Positions 55,401 through 61,400 of a stretch of DNA of 64,000 nt are shown here, one piece after another. Position 1 is the first letter of the stretch, and every line of letters begins with the position of its first letter. The stretch comes from Petrosia ficiformis (lineage: Eukaryota > Porifera > Demospongiae > Haplosclerida > Petrosiidae), in the NCBI GenBank assembly GCA_947044365.1, contig OX345636.1, positions 57,949,746 through 58,013,745 on the forward strand, read 5' to 3'. The notes under the pieces are model-generated. The model saw nothing but the letters and a program-made list of their open reading frames with translations, was not told where the DNA came from and made no database searches. Position numbers and translations under genes: made by a program.

Positions 55401-58400
55401 AGTTGTATTACTTGTATTACTTGTATTACTTGTATTACTTGTATTAGTTGTATTAGTTGTATTACTTGTATTAGTTGTATTACTTGTATTGTATTACTTG
55501 TATTACTTGTATTACTTGTATTACTTGTATTATTATAAATAATGAGCATTTGAAGTCATGTCATTGAATTTTTGCTTCTGCTCCATTTTAAACACCTTGT
55601 ATTAACTAGGATTTATACTATATAAAGCCCGGTTTGTATGGTGGTAACCACAAGCAAGTCTCAGACAACCTAAATTTTGTGCAGTGTCATTGTGGGTATA
55701 TTTCCTGCAGACAACATTTGGGGCTAATTCTGCTATGAATTAGGGGTGGGCGGCATTGGTAATTTTTTTACTGATAAATTCATTTCTGTATCGCAATACG
55801 ATATCACAAATTGATACATACCGAAATATCGAAATACACTGTTAATTTCATATTTTTGTGCCACACTCATATTATGTTTGAGCACATGGCCAACTGAAAT
55901 AGTGTGTTTAGCAGTGTTTGTTAGACTTTTCTAGATGCGAACAGGTTAGAAAAGAGTGGTAGACTCCAATTCATTAATAGTAGATACTACGTATATTTGA
56001 GTGTTATCGTTGTCACATAAGTCAATTGATACAAAGACTTTTTGTTTACGTTAAGAATTCTACTCCAGTATGCCAAAAAAAAGTGTGTTTTACAGATAGT
56101 ATTTTAGTAGTCTGAACTAGTTGTTGGTTGTGTTTCAGGCACAGTTTGTGCCTACAAAATGTTTGTGGGAGTGACCATTCATGTATTGTATGTACATGTA
56201 GTTGATATTTAGTTATATCGTGATAAATTAATTGATACTAAAATTTCCAATATCACCCACTGCTACCGCTCACTGGCGTGTTTAAGGGGGGCCTGGTGGG
56301 GCCCAGGCCCTCCCTGTTGCTTTGTAATGAAATTTTTTTTTAATAATTTTAATTAATGCCTCCGTGCATCATGGTTTGCAGGCCCATTGTAGGAGTAACT
56401 AAGTCTGATATGGACTCTGACTCTGAGTCTGAGAGCATTGAATCCCCACAGAGTTCGTCAACATTGCTAGATTCTCAGTTGTCATGATCAATAATAGCGA
56501 TGATGTATGTAACGTAGATGCCGACAGACAACACCCATCATGAATGATTAATTCGCACGCCATAGTAATATCAATACAGGTGCTAGCCCCCCCTGATATT
56601 CATGTCTAGACACACCTATGTACATTTGTATCTGCTAGTAAGTAGAATGCTATATTGTAATTAAGATATAATACCACTCTTCTTAAAAGCTCCTATACAT
56701 AGAACTATTGTATTGCGTATAATTACATGTATTATTATCAATACATGTATTGAGAATGTCTGTTGATATTATTATCATTTATCCTAGTCATACAAAACTT
56801 TATTACATTGTATACATATTTGTTTATTTATACATTTTACACATTGCTATGATCTATACACATTGCTATGATCTATTCACATTGCTATGATCTATACACA
56901 TTGCTATGATCTATTCACATTGCTATGATCTATACACATTGCTATGATCTATTCACATTGCTATGATCTATTCACATTGCTATGATCTATACACATTGCT
57001 ATGATCTATTCACATTGCTATGATCTATACACATTGCTATGATCTATTCACATTGCTATGATCTATTCACATTGCTATGATCTATTCACAGATGACAAAT
57101 CTACTGTTACTAAGAAACAGGAGGTATCACTCCCAGGTACTGATTTGTGTTCCATATCAGTTTCATTATCATAATTTTAATGTTCTATATGAGTGTTTGA
57201 AACATCCCATAGTTTAGTAATAATTATTATCATTGCAATTACAATAATAGTACTTGCCATGTTGCTTCCTTCACCTTGTTAAGATAACTATACACTGTGA
57301 ACAGTAATGATATAAAATATATTCCAAATATTTCTAAATCAGTTAGTAAAATTGTCCTCCATTTTCTATTGTCACATGAAGTGATTGAAGTTTAGCTGTA
57401 TATAGGACTGAAATGAAAATTTAAAATCTGCTTTATCACCTAATGATCAAATGGCTGCTTGTGTTATTATCATTGGGGTAATGCTTGCAACGTTTGCTTG
57501 TAGAAAATATCCAACACTTCCTAGTCACTTCGTTTCCATTCTGATTTATCATCATAAGAATGCTAGGGCAACATGTGCAAATCTGTCTGCTCAGCATCTA
57601 TTTTAATGATTGTATTATTTGTATTACATGTAGTGATAAAAGTTGTAATAGTCACATGTATATGGTGTGTATTGGTTATAAAAATTGTATTACATGTATT
57701 TAGGGCTGGGGCGAAGGTGGGAAAACAGCCTTTAAAGCTTTGTCAGCAAAAATGAACGAAAGTTCAAAGGTTCGCACATGTTTTTATCAATGTTGGTCTT
57801 ACCTTGATTGGCTATAGAAAGCCTCCAAAACAGGGTTATTGCTTTATAATGAGAACTAGTGTGGTTCCTGTCAGTGTTTCTATCAAGATTAGGCACTGCT
57901 GGACTGAGAAATAAGACAAAAGCAACCAGCAACACAGCCTCAACTTTTATAGAACATGCCTACATTATTAGCCACAAGTGTGAATTGCAGAATTGCACAT
58001 GCACAAACATTATGTAGGCGTGGCAGCGAAGCTTCAAAGGTAGAAATGTAGCTTTGAATGGACAACCAACGAACGAAGGTTCGAACTTTCAAATCTTCAT
58101 ACCCAGCCCCACTTGTATTACTTGTATTACTTGTATTACTTGTATTAGTTGTATTACTTGTATTACTTGTATTACTTGTATTACTTGTATTACTTGTATT
58201 ACTTGTATTACTTGTATTAGTTGTATTACTTGTATTACTTGTATTACTTGTATTACTTGTATTACTTGTATTACTTGTATTACTTGTATTACTTGTATTA
58301 GTTGTATTAGTTGTATTAGTTGTATTACTTGTATTAGTTGTATTACTTGTATTAGTTGTATTACTTGTATTAGTTGTATTAGTTGTATTAGTTGTATTAC

Positions 58401-61400
58401 TTGTATTAGTTGTATTACTTGTATTAGTTGTATTACTTGTATTACTTGTATCAGTTGTATTACTTGTATTACTTGTATTACTTGTATTACTTGTAATAGT
58501 TGTATTACTTGTATTACTTGTATTACTTGTATTAGTTGTATTACTTGTATTACTTGTATTACTTGTATCAGGAGCCCAGAATGATGTTGACGAGAAAGCG
58601 AAAGAGTAGGAGCGGCAGACGACCACGCATTTAATTAAATTGGTCAAACTATCTGTCTGTCCATCTGTTACTATTTTTAGAATCCACATATATCCACACC
58701 TTCGTTGAAAATGAACTCCTACTAACTACATTGACTTAGTTTCCTCTAAAACAAAGAAAATAATTTGGCAATAATCTGGCTGTGTAGACCTGTGAAGACG
58801 TTGCTAGTGAAGCCATTGACAGAGTAGCAGAAATAATGTCAAACACTCTTGATTAGGACTAAACAATTCTTTCTCGGCTTCTCCAAAGCATTCTCTCGCT
58901 TTCCTGATAGTAGGTGACTCCATTTCTGCCTCCAGACATGTTCGTATACTAACTAACCTTGGAGATCTTCGAGGTGTTGACGCCATATTTAACAAAGGCG
59001 TGGATTCTACAAATAGTAACAGATGGTCAGACAGATACATGTAGTTTGAGCAATTTAATGAAATGCATGGTCATCTACCGCTCACTACCGCTCCTACTCT
59101 TCCGCTTTCTGGTAAGTTTTTGGCTCTTGTTTGTATTAGTTGTATTTTTTTTGTACAAGTGTTTTGATAAAATGTGGCTTAATGAGGAAGCTAAAATAGC
59201 ACAGAGACCGACGGCTTTACATCCCCTCCGAAGGATGGGGTGATTAACACCTCCTCATTTTTGGAGGGTAGAGCTGAGTACACTCATAGGTGAAAAAAAC
59301 CTAACCCTAGCGGGGCTTAAACCTGCAACCTTTCGATTGCAGGCCAGCACTTTAGCTAGCAGGCCACTAGTACCCCCCTATTAGTTGTGTTAGTTGTGTT
59401 GATATAAGGGTTGTATTATAATGCACATTTCAATGAACACTATTTTTTCCATTGCAGATGATATCAAAAGCGATATTTCTGAGCAAGATGAACCAAATGT
59501 GAAGAAGCCAGATGAAACAATACCAGGTACTAAATGTAGTGTCTTTATAAAACAAATAGTACAGTTGACTAGTAGCATCATGAGTACATGTATATCTTTC
59601 TGTATTTTAACTTAATGTGATGTGTTATAAACTCTAATACAGTGTATTAATATTACTATTAGTAGAATGCTGTATTTGTAATTAAGATATAATTAGCTAC
59701 CACTCTTCTTAATAGTTCCTATACATAGAACTATTGTATTGCTTATAATTATATTATCAATACATGTATTGAGAATGTCTATAGACACATTGAAATTTCA
59801 AACTCACTGTAGTGTGACTTGGCCATGGAAAGTAGAATATCTGTTATTAGTTTCAATTATCATAGGTTATTGGTAGAATATATTTTGTAATAAGTAGATG
59901 ATGTCAACTTTCATACCTTAAGTCTACCTTTTATTACATGTACTAATTTTAGCAAATTTAGCAACTAAAATTATTACGTGCTAAAAATATATTTTGTGAT
60001 TAGGCAAATTAGGTGTGGCTCAGAAATTCACTAAAATCATACAATGCCATGATAAACACAAGCATTTAAAAATCGCTTAATTTAAGTGGATGCAATTAAT
60101 AGTAGGCTTCAGGTAGTTAGTGAAAATTAACATCACCATAGTTACATGTATGTAAACAATGTGAGTACTCCAACAACATTAAATTCACTTGTGTCAACTG
60201 CATTGAAAAGCCACTTGTATCAATAGCATTGAATGTATCAATAGCTGTATCAATAACATTTAAAAGCCAATTGTATGAACAGCATTGAAAAGCCACTGTG
60301 TCAACATCATTGTTGTGTCTTTTTCTTACTCATATCTACTCCTTCTACTATAACACTTACATCATGTAGTGCTACAGTTCATCTAATGATATTCATAAAC
60401 ATGATCTTCCACTACTATGTCCTGATTCATTTCAGTATACCAAACACAATGTTTTAATAGTGTTCATCCATCTAATGATATGCATAAACATGATCTTTCA
60501 CTGCAATGGGAGTGAATGCCTGTCTATACTATATCAGTGTTTCCCCTTGAGTAAAGATTAAATGTGAAGGAGTGCATCAGTGTTACATGACGTCAACAGT
60601 GCCATAAAACAGTTTTTTTTTCAGCATAAACTTTAAAATGAAAGGGTGGGGGGCACCATGGTACCACCTTTTGGGGAAACACTGCTACCTGTATAGTTAT
60701 ATAAAGTATATAATATTTTTTTTTTTATATCAAAGAAAATCAAACATATGGAGATCAAGTCAGTCCCTTCAGACAACAATTTAAAGAATCACAACAGACA
60801 GAGACAGCTGGAAGAAGTCCAGTCAAAACACAACAGCAACTTAGTATAATGAGCATTAGAGTAGAAGAACAGCAGCAAGCAATGGAAGACACTAATACAA
60901 AGAAACAAGAGATGGAGCAAGCAATTCAAGAAATTAATATAATGAAAGAAGAGATGAAGCAAGTGATTCAAGAAGCTAAACAAGAGAAAGAGCAAGCGAT
61001 TCAACAAACTAATATAAAGAAACAAGAAATGGTGCAAGTTATTCAGGACACCATTGTGAAGCAACAAGAGATGGAACAAACAATTGAAGATGCAGGTATG
61101 AAGAAACAAGAGTTGGAGCAAGCAATTCATGAAACTAATATGAAGAAACATGAAATGGAGGAAACAATTCAAGAAGCTAATCGTAGAGTGGAAATGATAC
61201 AGCAGATTAATGATACTACCCAACAACAACTACAGCAACTCACACATGTATTGCAACAACACATACAGGAAAGTACACAAAGGATTTCAGAACTAGAGGA
61301 ACAATTAAAACAAGAGAATACTAGTGTTCAATCACATGATAAAATTCATTGGGTGATTGAAAGAGATGAGGTCCAAGTTACACAAGAGATTCTTGGAAGA

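Larger units (their letters stand above)
54328..57091 (+). other. Intron 8 (2.8 kb): contents
   Basis: Holds the duplicated block (54740-55312), a 9-bp satellite (55313-55537), hAT-like relics (55741-56265, 56271-56612) and a 19-bp tandem array abutting exon 9 (56842-57090). 56640-56770 resembles 59650-59780 in intron 10. Confidence 0.65.
57137..59457 (+). other. Intron 9 (2.3 kb): contents
   Basis: Holds the second duplicated block (57566-58107), a 9-bp satellite (58108-58570), a TIR element (58580-59112) and a SINE (59160-59385). Remnants of the 9-bp array at 59128-59148 and 59381-59400 show that both elements sit inside it. Confidence 0.65.

Noticed and set aside
56842..57090. CRISPR-like array
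   Set aside because: Direct 19-bp repeats have no spacers and the genome is clearly eukaryotic.
55263..58689. Open frames of 83-249 codons in the 9-bp arrays
   Set aside because: Products of (TTGTATTAC)n, open in several frames simultaneously, with no unique sequence.
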